Positions 33,775-41,434 of a stretch of 64,000 nucleotides of DNA are shown here, piece after piece. Under the pieces are notes generated by a model that made no database searches, was not told the origin of the DNA, and saw only the letters and a list, made by a program, of their open reading frames with translations. Positions within the stretch are counted from its first letter, which is position 1. Each line of letters begins with the position of its first letter. The stretch comes from an uncultured Duncaniella sp. (GTDB taxonomy: Bacteria > Bacteroidota > Bacteroidia > Bacteroidales > Muribaculaceae): the NCBI GenBank assembly GCA_910578615.1, contig CAJTRI010000004.1, positions 62,001-126,000 of the forward strand, in the 5' to 3' direction. A program made the translations under genes and the position numbers.

Positions 33775-33886
33775 GAGTTTGATATCAGAATTCGATACTC
33801 CAAGAATAAAACAATCAGCCATTTAGCCTGAAACTAAGTGGATGATTGTTTTATTGTCGATTTTGCAGATTCCTTATATCGAACTC
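33775..33886 (+). mobile_element. Insertion-sequence relic, copy 2 (ends only)
   Basis: A 112-bp remnant with left end GAGTTTGATATCAG (33775-33788) and right end CTTATATCGAACTC (33873-33886), an inverted repeat with two mismatches. It keeps the element-borne hairpin AATCAGCCATTTAG / CTAAGTGGATGATT (33813-33826, 33834-33847) but no transposase sequence. Same family and orientation as copy 1, with more sequence drift at the left end. No target duplication is visible. Confidence 0.65.
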
Positions 33887-33896
33887 GCGTTTATTA

Positions 33897-33950
33897 AGAA
33901 AACCGACAAAGTCCCGGAGACGGTTGTCTCCGGGACTTTGTCGGTTTTCT
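33897..33950. terminator. Terminator of rubrerythrin gene
   Basis: Bases 33897-33921 and 33926-33950 form a perfect 25-bp stem (core CAAAGTCCCGGAGAC) with a ggtt loop, 27 bp beyond the rubrerythrin stop codon. Reading leftward it is followed by T/A-rich sequence. Confidence 0.8.
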
Positions 33951-33976
33951 AACTTGATTCACTCTTTTCGGTACGA

Positions 33977-34555
33977 CTACATGTCGAGTCCCTTGTAATG
34001 ACAGCGAGGATGGTCACAAGCAGGACACACCTCAGGAGGTTCCGTGCCCTTGAAGATATAGCCGCATACCATACACTGCCACTTTATGGGCTTGTTACGT
34101 TTCCATACCGTGCCTTCCTTGACTTGTTTCAGATAGGCAAGGAAACGTTTGTGATGGTGCTCCTCTACGTCAGCTATGGCAAGAAAGTGCTCTGCAATCT
34201 CTTTGAATCCCTCTTCCGCAGCCACCTTGGCGGCCTCGCGGTAGAATACATAGCCTTCGTTCTTCTCCTCTTCGGCTGCGATCTTTAAGTTGGTGGCAGT
34301 ATCGCCTATGATACCGGCATCAACTTTTGACTCCACAGTCACCTGGCCGCCTTGGAGATACTTGAAATATACTTTGGCATGGCGTAGCTCGTTGTCGGCA
34401 GTCTCGCGAAACATCTCTCCGATAGGGAAATACTCCTCCTTATCGGCCTGGGCCGCATAGAACATGTATCTGGAATAGGCTGTAGATTCAGCCACATAGG
34501 AGGCGACGAGAAGGTTCTCTGTCTTTGTCCCCTTTATATTGACTTTCTTGCTCAT
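33977..34555 (-). CDS. rbr: Rubrerythrin
   Basis: 192-residue non-haem di-iron peroxidase that reduces hydrogen peroxide in anaerobes. A four-helix ferritin-like domain (about 10-145) carries the glutamate/histidine ligands (AESTAYSRY, ETADNELRHAKVYF, EEEKNEGYVFYREAAK, EEHHHKRF), and a C-terminal rubredoxin-like domain has C161/C164 and C177/C180. Monocistronic by position. With the catalase at 6765-8279 it gives the organism two peroxide defences. Confidence 0.94.
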   Translation of the reverse strand: MSKKVNIKGTKTENLLVASYVAESTAYSRYMFYAAQADKEEYFPIGEMFRETADNELRHAKVYFKYLQGGQVTVESKVDAGIIGDTATNLKIAAEEEKNEGYVFYREAAKVAAEEGFKEIAEHFLAIADVEEHHHKRFLAYLKQVKEGTVWKRNKPIKWQCMVCGYIFKGTEPPEVCPACDHPRCHYKGLDM

Positions 34556-34616
34556 AGTTGTGAGTGTTAATTAGTTGTAGGTACATAATTAACCTCCGAC
34601 AACGTCAGATTGTTCA

Positions 34617-35492
34617 CTACATCACGGACAGAACCAGAAATGCACACGAATAGACAAGCATCAACACCGCCGTCATTCCCAACAATGGGTTGAGCGCACG
34701 TCCGCGTCCTGAGGCAAGACGGACGGAAAGCGCAACGTGTATGGTTATGTAGAGCAACGGAAACACAAAACCGATACGTGACACGGCAAGCCATCCCGGA
34801 AAGGTGAGTATACCGGCAAGAAAACCGTCTGCAACATAAAGCCACAACATCGCACGACGTCCGAGTATAACTGCAAGAGTGCGCTTACCCACGGCAAGGT
34901 CATCGTCCATATCTCTGTAATTATTGACCACAAGCACGTTAGCGCCCATTAGACCTATGCCGACAGATGAAGCGAACAGCCACCATCCCCACGGGCCGCC
35001 CATAAGCATATAGGTAAGACAGACGGGTACCACCCCGAAGAAAGCCACTACGGCTACTTCGCCAAGTCCGTGACGTGAAAGAGGATAAGGCCCGGTACTG
35101 TATGCCATAGCACCCAATGCCGTGACTATCCCGACCACATACATCCACCACTCGCCATACAGTGCGACAAGAGCTATACCTATAGAGCAAGCCATACCGA
35201 GAGTGAGGAATGTGGCCCAGAGCATGGCGCGCGGGGAGATATCACCCTCTGTGACACCCCTGCGTGGGCCTTCGCGTCCCGGACGGTCAAGTCCGGCCTT
35301 GAAATCAAAATATTCGTTGGCAAAGTTGCTCGCTATCTGCGCAAGAAGGGCAAAGAAGAGACTCATCAACCATGGTGTGAGACTAAAATGCCATGTCGCA
35401 GCCCCGAGAGCGGCGGCATAGACCACACCGGCAATACTTACCGGGAGTGTCCGAAGCCTCATGGCCTCGATCCAGCACAGAAGTCTCTTCAT
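34617..35492 (-). CDS. menA: 1,4-dihydroxy-2-naphthoate polyprenyltransferase MenA
   Basis: 291-residue UbiA-family membrane prenyltransferase; attaches the isoprenoid chain to DHNA in menaquinone synthesis. First aspartate motif NEYFDFKAGLD near residue 60 (NxxxDxxxD), second motif NNYRDMDDDLAVGKRTL near 185-200. Seven or eight hydrophobic helices. Start 35492 (MKRLLCWIEAMRLRTLP) matches the family better than the ATG at 35513. No other men genes in the window. Confidence 0.88.
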   Translation of the reverse strand: MKRLLCWIEAMRLRTLPVSIAGVVYAAALGAATWHFSLTPWLMSLFFALLAQIASNFANEYFDFKAGLDRPGREGPRRGVTEGDISPRAMLWATFLTLGMACSIGIALVALYGEWWMYVVGIVTALGAMAYSTGPYPLSRHGLGEVAVVAFFGVVPVCLTYMLMGGPWGWWLFASSVGIGLMGANVLVVNNYRDMDDDLAVGKRTLAVILGRRAMLWLYVADGFLAGILTFPGWLAVSRIGFVFPLLYITIHVALSVRLASGRGRALNPLLGMTAVLMLVYSCAFLVLSVM

Positions 35493-35553
35493 AACATGCA
35501 GATTAGAAAACAATCAGACCTGAAATTCTTCATCTTACGCGCAGCCAAGCCCC

Positions 35554-35946
35554 TTATTCAAATTTGGAGGCTATGGACTCGGCGATACGTGCCATCTCCT
35601 CGGCAGGAAGAGTCTGCTTGTGCGAGAAATCCATGTCGGCCTCGGTGTTTATCGGAAGTAAGTGCACATGTGTATGAGGCACTTCCAGTCCCACGACAGC
35701 CACTCCGACACGTTTGCAAGGCATCGCCTTTTCCTGAGCCTTGGCCACACGGCGGCAAAACGCCATGAGGTCAAGATAATCCTCGGACGAGAGGTCAAAT
35801 ATATAGTCTACCTCCTTGCGCGGAATCACAAGCACATGTCCGGGCGCCACGGGATTGATGTCAAGGAAGGCATAGTGCTTCTCATCCTCGGCTACCTTGT
35901 AGGAGGGAATCTCCCCGGCAGCTATCTTGCTGAATATCGTTGCCAT
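35554..35946 (-). CDS. HIT family nucleotide-binding protein
   Basis: 130-residue histidine-triad protein (Hint type). The triad HTHVHLLPI lies near residues 97-105, and the N-terminal TIFSKIAAGEIPSYKVAEDE and PVAPGHVLVIPRKEV are classic. Hint proteins hydrolyse AMP-lysine-like phosphoramidates in vitro; the natural substrate is unclear. Start 35946 chosen from family alignment; the longer frame to 35994 runs through the greA terminator. Confidence 0.92.
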   Translation of the reverse strand: MATIFSKIAAGEIPSYKVAEDEKHYAFLDINPVAPGHVLVIPRKEVDYIFDLSSEDYLDLMAFCRRVAKAQEKAMPCKRVGVAVVGLEVPHTHVHLLPINTEADMDFSHKQTLPAEEMARIAESIASKFE

Positions 35947-35967
35947 AGATAAGTAATGGATTATCAA

Positions 35968-36007
35968 ACGGAAAAGAACCGTGGGCATTACCATGGTTCC
36001 TTTCCGT
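35968..36007. terminator. Terminator of greA
   Basis: ACGGAAAAGAACCGTGG (35968-35984) and CCATGGTTCCTTTCCGT (35991-36007) pair over 17 bp with two mismatches, 11 bp past the greA stop on the minus strand. Confidence 0.65.
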
Positions 36008-36017
36008 GTGCGGGTTA

Positions 36018-36488
36018 TCAGAAGTTGATCTCTGTGATTTTGAATTTCATAAGTCCGGCGGGAACCTTGATTTCCACCTCCTCGTTGAGCTTGTGTCCGA
36101 GAAGACCCTGTGCAATCGGGGTTGACGAACCTATCTTCTTCTCTTTCAGGTTGGCCTCGGAATCGGCCACGATGGTGTATTCCATCTCCATGCCGTTTGC
36201 AATATTCTTTATCTTGACACGGTTGAGAATCTGTACCTCCTCGTTGTTGAGCTTGCTCTCGTCAATGATGCGCGAATTGGCCACAAGGTCTTTGAGCTGG
36301 GCGATCTTCATTTCAAGCATGCCCTGGGCCTCCTTGGCTGCATCATATTCAGAGTTTTCCGAGAGGTCACCCTTGTCACGGGCCTCGGCTATCGCGGCTG
36401 ATATACGTGGACGCTCCACGGATTCGAGGAACGCGATTTCTTCCATTTTTTTCTTATAACCTTCCTTGGTCATGTAAGTTATTGCCAT
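36018..36488 (-). CDS. greA: Transcription elongation factor GreA
   Basis: 156-residue secondary-channel factor that rescues backtracked RNA polymerase. The N-terminal coiled-coil spans 1-75 with the acidic tip region SENSEYDAAKEAQ near 40-53; the C-terminal FKBP-like domain follows (YTIVADSEANLKEKKIGSSTPIAQGLLG). Transcribed from a promoter at 36607-36638 with a leader of about 110 nt. Confidence 0.93.
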   Translation of the reverse strand: MAITYMTKEGYKKKMEEIAFLESVERPRISAAIAEARDKGDLSENSEYDAAKEAQGMLEMKIAQLKDLVANSRIIDESKLNNEEVQILNRVKIKNIANGMEMEYTIVADSEANLKEKKIGSSTPIAQGLLGHKLNEEVEIKVPAGLMKFKITEINF

Positions 36489-36606
36489 GGTAATGGTGCT
36501 GTTTAGTGGATGAGTTAACGGTTTGCGTCTGACGTAAAAAAATTTAGAATCCCGAGGCTTGCGGCTACGAGACCCTACTTATTCGTCAGTATTATTATTT
36601 TCATTG

Positions 36607-36638
36607 CAAAGGTAATGACAATTCCCCGCAATGACAAT
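36607..36638 (-). promoter_or_regulatory. greA promoter
   Basis: TACCTTTG (complement of 36607-36614) with ATTG (complement of 36635-36638) 20 bp upstream, on the minus strand. Start site near 36600, so greA has an unusually long leader for this window. The rest of the 36489-36757 gap holds only this promoter and the next gene's terminator. Confidence 0.6.
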
Positions 36639-36703
36639 GGTTTTAACAAGAATTATGAAAACCGCGCATAGATCTGAGGCAATGTTAATCTCCTAAACAA
36701 AAA

Positions 36704-36733
36704 GGCCACAGACTGTCTGCACAGTCCATGGCC
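36704..36733 (-). terminator. Terminator of pectate-lyase-like gene
   Basis: GGCCATGGACTGT and ACAGTCTGTGGCC (minus strand, 36733-36704) form a 13-bp stem with two mismatches, followed by TTTTTGTTT. A classical intrinsic terminator 25 bp past the stop. Confidence 0.75.
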
Positions 36734-36757
36734 GTTATAAATTCCGGGATTCAGGTC

Positions 36758-39427
36758 TTACTTCACGACTACCTTGCGTCCTTTCTGCAAGTATATTCCG
36801 GGACGTGGATTCTCTACACGGCGTCCCAGAAGGTCATACATGGGACCATATCCGCCGGCATCTTCCTCATCAACCAAGACAGAGCCGATGGCTGATGTTC
36901 CCTGGGGATATGCGAAGTTGAACGAACGAGTGAGGCTGATACCTTCTTCCGAAGCCTTTACCTTCACGGTAAAAAGTTTTGCAGCAGCCTCGGTCGCGGT
37001 TACTGAGAGAAGGCCGTTGGCAATCTTGGCAGTAACACCCTCCGGGCACTCCACCACATCATAGGACGGGGCCTTGTAACCTGCAAAGTAGGCTCCAAGC
37101 GCCGTCTCATGCCCGTTCTCGATGCGGAAGTTGGGAACCGCGATCCATGCAAGATACTCTTCAAGGTCGGTATAAAAATCTCCGTCACGGTCTTCGTTGT
37201 TATTTGGGGTCATCGGATCGGTTCCCGTAAGCTCCTCGAACCAGTCGGGTATACCGTCCTCGTCAGAGTCCCATCCGGCCTCACGCGACTCCTCCACTAT
37301 ATTGAGTGACGCATAGCCTCCGGCATCACTCTCACAGTCCGGCAGACCGGGCTTCTTGGTGTAACGTCCTACGGTGGAGGTGGTGCCTGTCATGGTCTCG
37401 TTGACAATACGGATGTCATGGTTGATCAATTCGGGCATGTTGCAGCCAACGTCTGAAAGGACGTTCTTGAAAGCCGCCTCAGCTGTCTCGACATTGGCAA
37501 AACTCTCGAAGTAAGGTTCGGGATTCCAAGGTTCCCAGTCAAGCACCTGTCCGTTGGAAAGGGTATATTCATAAGTGACGCCTTCCTTGTCGGGAGTCTT
37601 TGTGCCGTCAAGTTCCTCACGGATATTGCCGTTCACATAGGCGCTCTGGGTGCCTTTGCCGACACCCTCGAACTGATGACGCAAAAGCCTGTTCTGCTTT
37701 GTCGCAGGGCCTTTCTTATAATAGTTGTTGACGAAGTTGAGCTGGTGGGTTCCGCCGTCTGTGGCACGTCCGCCCCAGTTATAGACCACGTTATTGAAGA
37801 TGTCATGATGGCCGTCATAGAACCCTGCGCCGTCAAGACCGCCTGATATACTCCAATTACGACCCTCACAGTGGGCAAGGAGATTGTGGTGGTATGATCC
37901 CACAAGACTGCCCATCTCACCGCCGCCTATCGTTGCGGCATAGCCGTGGGCCACATGACGTCCCTGCTGCTCATACTGGGTGGCATGACCGGCATAGTTC
38001 AGGGCCTCGCTGATCATAGTGCGTTGCAGGGTCATGGTCTTGGCCCCACGTGAGGAGAAACCCTCGTCGAGTGTCCATGCTATGGAACAATGATCCATGA
38101 TGGAATGGTCATTGCCGGTCATACCCATACCGTCCGATGTATTGGGGTTGCCGCCCATAGAGTCGTTCCAGTCATCGGCACCTCCGAGATAAAGGCGGAG
38201 GAAACGTGTGATACCGTCACTCTGCATTCCGAACGATTTGTTGCGTAGCAATATGCCACGCCCGGGAGCCGTATGGCCTGCGACTGTCACAAACTTGTCA
38301 CTGATGACCAGACGAGAGTTGAGAGCGATGACACCGGCCACATCAAACACTATGGTACGCGGGCCTTTGAGCTTCTCCACACCGTAACGGAAAGTGCCGG
38401 GCATTTCGGCATCATCTTCAAGAGAGGTCACATGGTAGACTATGCCGCCACGGCCGCCTATGGCATAACGGCCGTAACCCTCGGCTCCGGGAAATGCGAG
38501 ACGGCGGGGCTGGAATGTCTTGACACGGCCCTTGTGGACAGTCCCGTCCGCATCCACCTCGTCCACTCGCCACCAGTAACGACGAAGTGGCGAGAATCCT
38601 TCGGCGGCAAACTCGGGAGCCGTACCCTCATACTGGTACGCCACCGAATTGGCCACAGCAGTGGAGTCGGTACCGTAGACGAGCTTGTGTGAGACAGCCA
38701 CATCGGCACCCTTCCAAGAGAACGTCATATGACCGCCATCGGCATCTACATGGAAATCATGGTTTTCAGGGAACTCGTCCAAGATTCCGTAAGGGTTCAC
38801 GTCAAATTCGAGACCTACCAGCTGGATGCTTGTGGTGGAATATTCCACCCCGGCCTCAGGGACTGTCTTATACTTGATGACAACCGGCTTCCCCTCAGTG
38901 ACATCAAACTCTACATACGAATTACCTACATCGGACTTTTTAAGTCCTTCCTTGTTGGTAGAGTACAGAGCGCCTGTCATCCTGACCTCACCGTCCACCT
39001 CCACCGTCACAGGAGGAAGCACCTGGTTCTTATCTGTATTATGATGGTAGGCTATTACTGAATGCTTGCCGGGAGTCATATCCTTTATTGTCAATTCGAT
39101 TGCCGTAGACCCCTCGGTGAGTTTTACCATGTTGCCATCCTCTATCTTGCAGGCGAGGACACCGTCTCCGAACAGTTTTAGTCCTGACTGCACGGTCTGT
39201 TTGTTCCAGTTGGAACCCACCCCGGTTGCACCTTCGGTTCCGGCCACTATCAGAGTCATGCCGTTGTCGAGTTCCAACGTGTCTTTGTCTGTACGTGGCA
39301 CAGGCCACGGAATATAGTTTGGTTCCGTAACTTCCGACGAATTCCTGTTAGGAAAGTCGAAATCAATGTTTTGAGCCACCACGCCCAGCCCAGGGCATAG
39401 CAACAGCGCTGTAAACAGTTTTTTCAT
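36758..39427 (-). CDS. Secreted pectate-lyase-like beta-helix protein
   Basis: 889 residues. Signal peptide MKKLFTALLLCPGLGVVAQ; an N-terminal jelly-roll-like region (about 30-220); a fibronectin-III-like module (225-310); then a right-handed beta-helix like PL1-type pectate lyases (FPGAEGYGRYAIGGRGG near 318, HTAPGRGI, DHCSIAWTLDEG near 450). A calcium-binding type-3 repeat follows (DSDEDGIPDWFEELTGTDP, DRDGDFYTDLEEYL near 725-770). The last 30 residues (YDLLGRRVENPRPGIYL) resemble the end of a type IX secretion domain. Likely degrades pectic or related polysaccharide; substrate not provable here. Start 39427 suits the signal peptide and promoter. Confidence 0.78.
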   Translation of the reverse strand: MKKLFTALLLCPGLGVVAQNIDFDFPNRNSSEVTEPNYIPWPVPRTDKDTLELDNGMTLIVAGTEGATGVGSNWNKQTVQSGLKLFGDGVLACKIEDGNMVKLTEGSTAIELTIKDMTPGKHSVIAYHHNTDKNQVLPPVTVEVDGEVRMTGALYSTNKEGLKKSDVGNSYVEFDVTEGKPVVIKYKTVPEAGVEYSTTSIQLVGLEFDVNPYGILDEFPENHDFHVDADGGHMTFSWKGADVAVSHKLVYGTDSTAVANSVAYQYEGTAPEFAAEGFSPLRRYWWRVDEVDADGTVHKGRVKTFQPRRLAFPGAEGYGRYAIGGRGGIVYHVTSLEDDAEMPGTFRYGVEKLKGPRTIVFDVAGVIALNSRLVISDKFVTVAGHTAPGRGILLRNKSFGMQSDGITRFLRLYLGGADDWNDSMGGNPNTSDGMGMTGNDHSIMDHCSIAWTLDEGFSSRGAKTMTLQRTMISEALNYAGHATQYEQQGRHVAHGYAATIGGGEMGSLVGSYHHNLLAHCEGRNWSISGGLDGAGFYDGHHDIFNNVVYNWGGRATDGGTHQLNFVNNYYKKGPATKQNRLLRHQFEGVGKGTQSAYVNGNIREELDGTKTPDKEGVTYEYTLSNGQVLDWEPWNPEPYFESFANVETAEAAFKNVLSDVGCNMPELINHDIRIVNETMTGTTSTVGRYTKKPGLPDCESDAGGYASLNIVEESREAGWDSDEDGIPDWFEELTGTDPMTPNNNEDRDGDFYTDLEEYLAWIAVPNFRIENGHETALGAYFAGYKAPSYDVVECPEGVTAKIANGLLSVTATEAAAKLFTVKVKASEEGISLTRSFNFAYPQGTSAIGSVLVDEEDAGGYGPMYDLLGRRVENPRPGIYLQKGRKVVVK

Positions 39428-39463
39428 TTGAAATTTAGAAATAAGGTAATGTGAAACTTTTCG

Positions 39464-39495
39464 CAAATATACGAAAAGAATCCAAACAAATCAAA
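39464..39495 (-). promoter_or_regulatory. Promoter of pectate-lyase-like gene
   Basis: TATATTTG (complement of 39464-39471) with TTTG (complement of 39492-39495) exactly 20 bp upstream. Both boxes match consensus. Start site near 39457, leader about 30 nt. Confidence 0.65.
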
Positions 39496-39540
39496 TCTTG
39501 CAAACTTTGAGATAAAAAAGTAGCATCATGCCTTCCACGC

Positions 39541-40398
39541 TCATTGTACCACAGTAAACGGCGTGGACTTGTCTCCAAGCGAACACCTGTCCTCCCCAAG
39601 TAGCGTCATGGCATGTCGGATACCTTCCACGGCCATCTGCGAACCATAGGCATCAACCGTTACAAAGAGCCATCCCTCGTCAATAAGAGGTCTCATGACC
39701 TCATCATTGTCAAATCCCGCCACCTTTATATCTCCTCCCTTGCAGCCGGCCTCTTTCAATACGTCTATCACACCAAGCGCCATGGCATCGTTGCAACAGA
39801 AGACCGCCTTGATGTCAGGATGGGCGAGATACATGTCCCTGAACACACTCTCTGCCTTAGCGGTCTCCCAGTCTGCCGGCAGGCTTGCCACACATTCCAG
39901 CCCGCTTTCAGCAATAGCCCTGTCGAAACCGGCCTTTCTCTGGCGGGCATTGTCGGCCACCGACAGTCCCTCTACCATCACAACCAGGTCGCCGGACGAC
40001 AAGGAGGAAGCCAGCCGGCAGCCGGCCTCATAAGATGCCGCGAAATTGTCAGGGCCTACGAAATCGACCGAGACACTTTCGGCGCGCAACATATCCTCAT
40101 CAAGCCTGATATCTATATTGACCACCTTTATACCGGCTCTCACAGCCTTTACGACAGGAGCCACCAAGGCCTTGGAATCAATCGGGACAACAACGATGGC
40201 ATCGACACCTTCGTCTATAAGCCGTTCTACCAGCGAGACCTGCAAGTCTACCTCCGTCTGGGTATTGGTGCCGACTGACAAGAGTTCACATTCCTTGCTT
40301 TCTGCCACATATTCCTCGGCACCTTTCTGCATCACTTTGAAGAAATCAGCCTGCAACGATTTCATCACAAGGCCTATTTTACAACATTTGTTTTTCAT
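39541..40398 (-). CDS. Periplasmic-binding-protein-like sugar-binding protein without signal peptide
   Basis: 285 residues of the RbsB/LacI-type type 1 periplasmic binding fold: CCKIGLVMKSLQADFFKVMQKGAEE at the start, EGVDAIVVVPIDSKAL near 65-80, VVNIDIRLDED, KAVFCCNDAMALGVIDVLKEAG near 205 and IKVAGFDNDEVMRPLI near 230. It starts directly with the first strand: no signal peptide and no helix-turn-helix, and no ABC permease nearby. It could be a cytoplasmic sensor, a diverged regulator missing its DNA-binding part, or a binding domain acting in trans. Its gene precedes the pectate-lyase-like gene by 113 bp. Confidence 0.75.
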   Translation of the reverse strand: MKNKCCKIGLVMKSLQADFFKVMQKGAEEYVAESKECELLSVGTNTQTEVDLQVSLVERLIDEGVDAIVVVPIDSKALVAPVVKAVRAGIKVVNIDIRLDEDMLRAESVSVDFVGPDNFAASYEAGCRLASSLSSGDLVVMVEGLSVADNARQRKAGFDRAIAESGLECVASLPADWETAKAESVFRDMYLAHPDIKAVFCCNDAMALGVIDVLKEAGCKGGDIKVAGFDNDEVMRPLIDEGWLFVTVDAYGSQMAVEGIRHAMTLLGEDRCSLGDKSTPFTVVQ

Positions 40399-40423
40399 GG
40401 AACAGATTTTAAATCATTTTTTA

Positions 40424-40431
40424 CAAAGATA
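40424..40431 (-). promoter_or_regulatory. -7 element of sugar-binding protein gene
   Basis: TATCTTTG on the minus strand (complement of 40424-40431), 26 bp before the start codon. A -33 box is weak. The remainder of the 271-bp divergent gap holds the promoter at 40612-40643 and nothing else I recognise. Confidence 0.5.
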
Positions 40432-40611
40432 CCATTTAATGACCCTTCTGCACAACAATTTAACACATTTTATAGGACTTGGCATTGCAATCATCCGGGT
40501 ATACCTCATCGCCTGTTATCCGGCACGCACCCGCCTGTAACACATCATCACAAAACAACTATTCAAACTTACAATCCGTTGGCTTTATGGCGGATTTGTT
40601 TGAAACTTTAT

Positions 40612-40643
40612 TTTGGTTGTAAGGGATTAAATATGTAAATTTG
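40612..40643 (+). promoter_or_regulatory. Promoter of GT2-pyrC unit
   Basis: TTTG (40612-40615) and TAAATTTG (40636-40643) with a 20-bp spacer; both match consensus. Start site near 40650, leader about 20 nt to ATG 40670. Confidence 0.7.
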
Positions 40644-40669
40644 CAGCTCCAACATGTAACTGAATTTTG

Positions 40670-41434
40670 ATGGAGACCAATCCTATCACCCACCGGGCCG
40701 ACAGTCTCGTAGTCATCCCGACCTACAATGAGAAAGAGAATGCCAAGGCTATAATCGAGGCGGTTTTCTCACTGCCCCGGCGCTTTGACATCCTCATCAT
40801 CGATGACAATTCGCCCGACGGCACGGCTCAGATTGTCAAGGAGATGATACCATCATCTGACGGACGCCTCCACATCCTCGAACGCAAGGGCAAACTGGGA
40901 CTTGGAACAGCCTATATTGCCGGATTCAAATGGGCGCTGGAACGTAGATATGAATATGTATGCGAGATGGACGCCGACTTTTCGCACAATCCAAAAGACC
41001 TTCCACGACTTGTGGAAGCCTGCGAAGAGGGCGCCGACGTGGCTATCGGCTCACGTTACCTTACCGGCGTCAATGTGGTCAACTGGCCCATGGGGCGCGT
41101 CATGATGTCCTATTTCGCCTCTCGCTATGTGCGCCTTGTGACAGGGATGCCCGTCAATGACGCCACGGCCGGATTCGTATGCTATCGCCGGAGGGTGCTC
41201 GAAGCACTACCCCTTGACAATATAAGATTCAAAGGCTATGCATTCCAGATAGAGATGAAATTCCTCTCCTACAAGTATGGTTTCAAAATCACCGAAGTCC
41301 CCATTATATTTGTCAACCGCGTCCTCGGAGTCTCAAAGATGAGTTCCGGCATATTCGGAGAAGGTCTTTTCGGTGTCATCCGACTAAAATGGAGCAGCAT
41401 GTTCACAAAATATCCAGATTACAGTAAAAAATGA
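40670..41434 (+). CDS. Polyprenol-phosphate mannosyltransferase-like GT2
   Basis: 254-residue cytoplasmic-face glycosyltransferase of the DPM1 type: VVIPTYNEKENA at 14-25, DDNSPDGTAQIV near 45-56, CEMDADFSHNPKDLPRL near 100-116, and GSRYLTGVNVVNWP. No C-terminal membrane helices, as in single-domain DPM1. Such enzymes charge polyprenyl phosphate with mannose (or glucose) for later transfer outside. ATG at 40670; an in-frame TTG precedes it. Overlaps pyrC by 4 bp. Confidence 0.88.
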   Translation: METNPITHRADSLVVIPTYNEKENAKAIIEAVFSLPRRFDILIIDDNSPDGTAQIVKEMIPSSDGRLHILERKGKLGLGTAYIAGFKWALERRYEYVCEMDADFSHNPKDLPRLVEACEEGADVAIGSRYLTGVNVVNWPMGRVMMSYFASRYVRLVTGMPVNDATAGFVCYRRRVLEALPLDNIRFKGYAFQIEMKFLSYKYGFKITEVPIIFVNRVLGVSKMSSGIFGEGLFGVIRLKWSSMFTKYPDYSKK

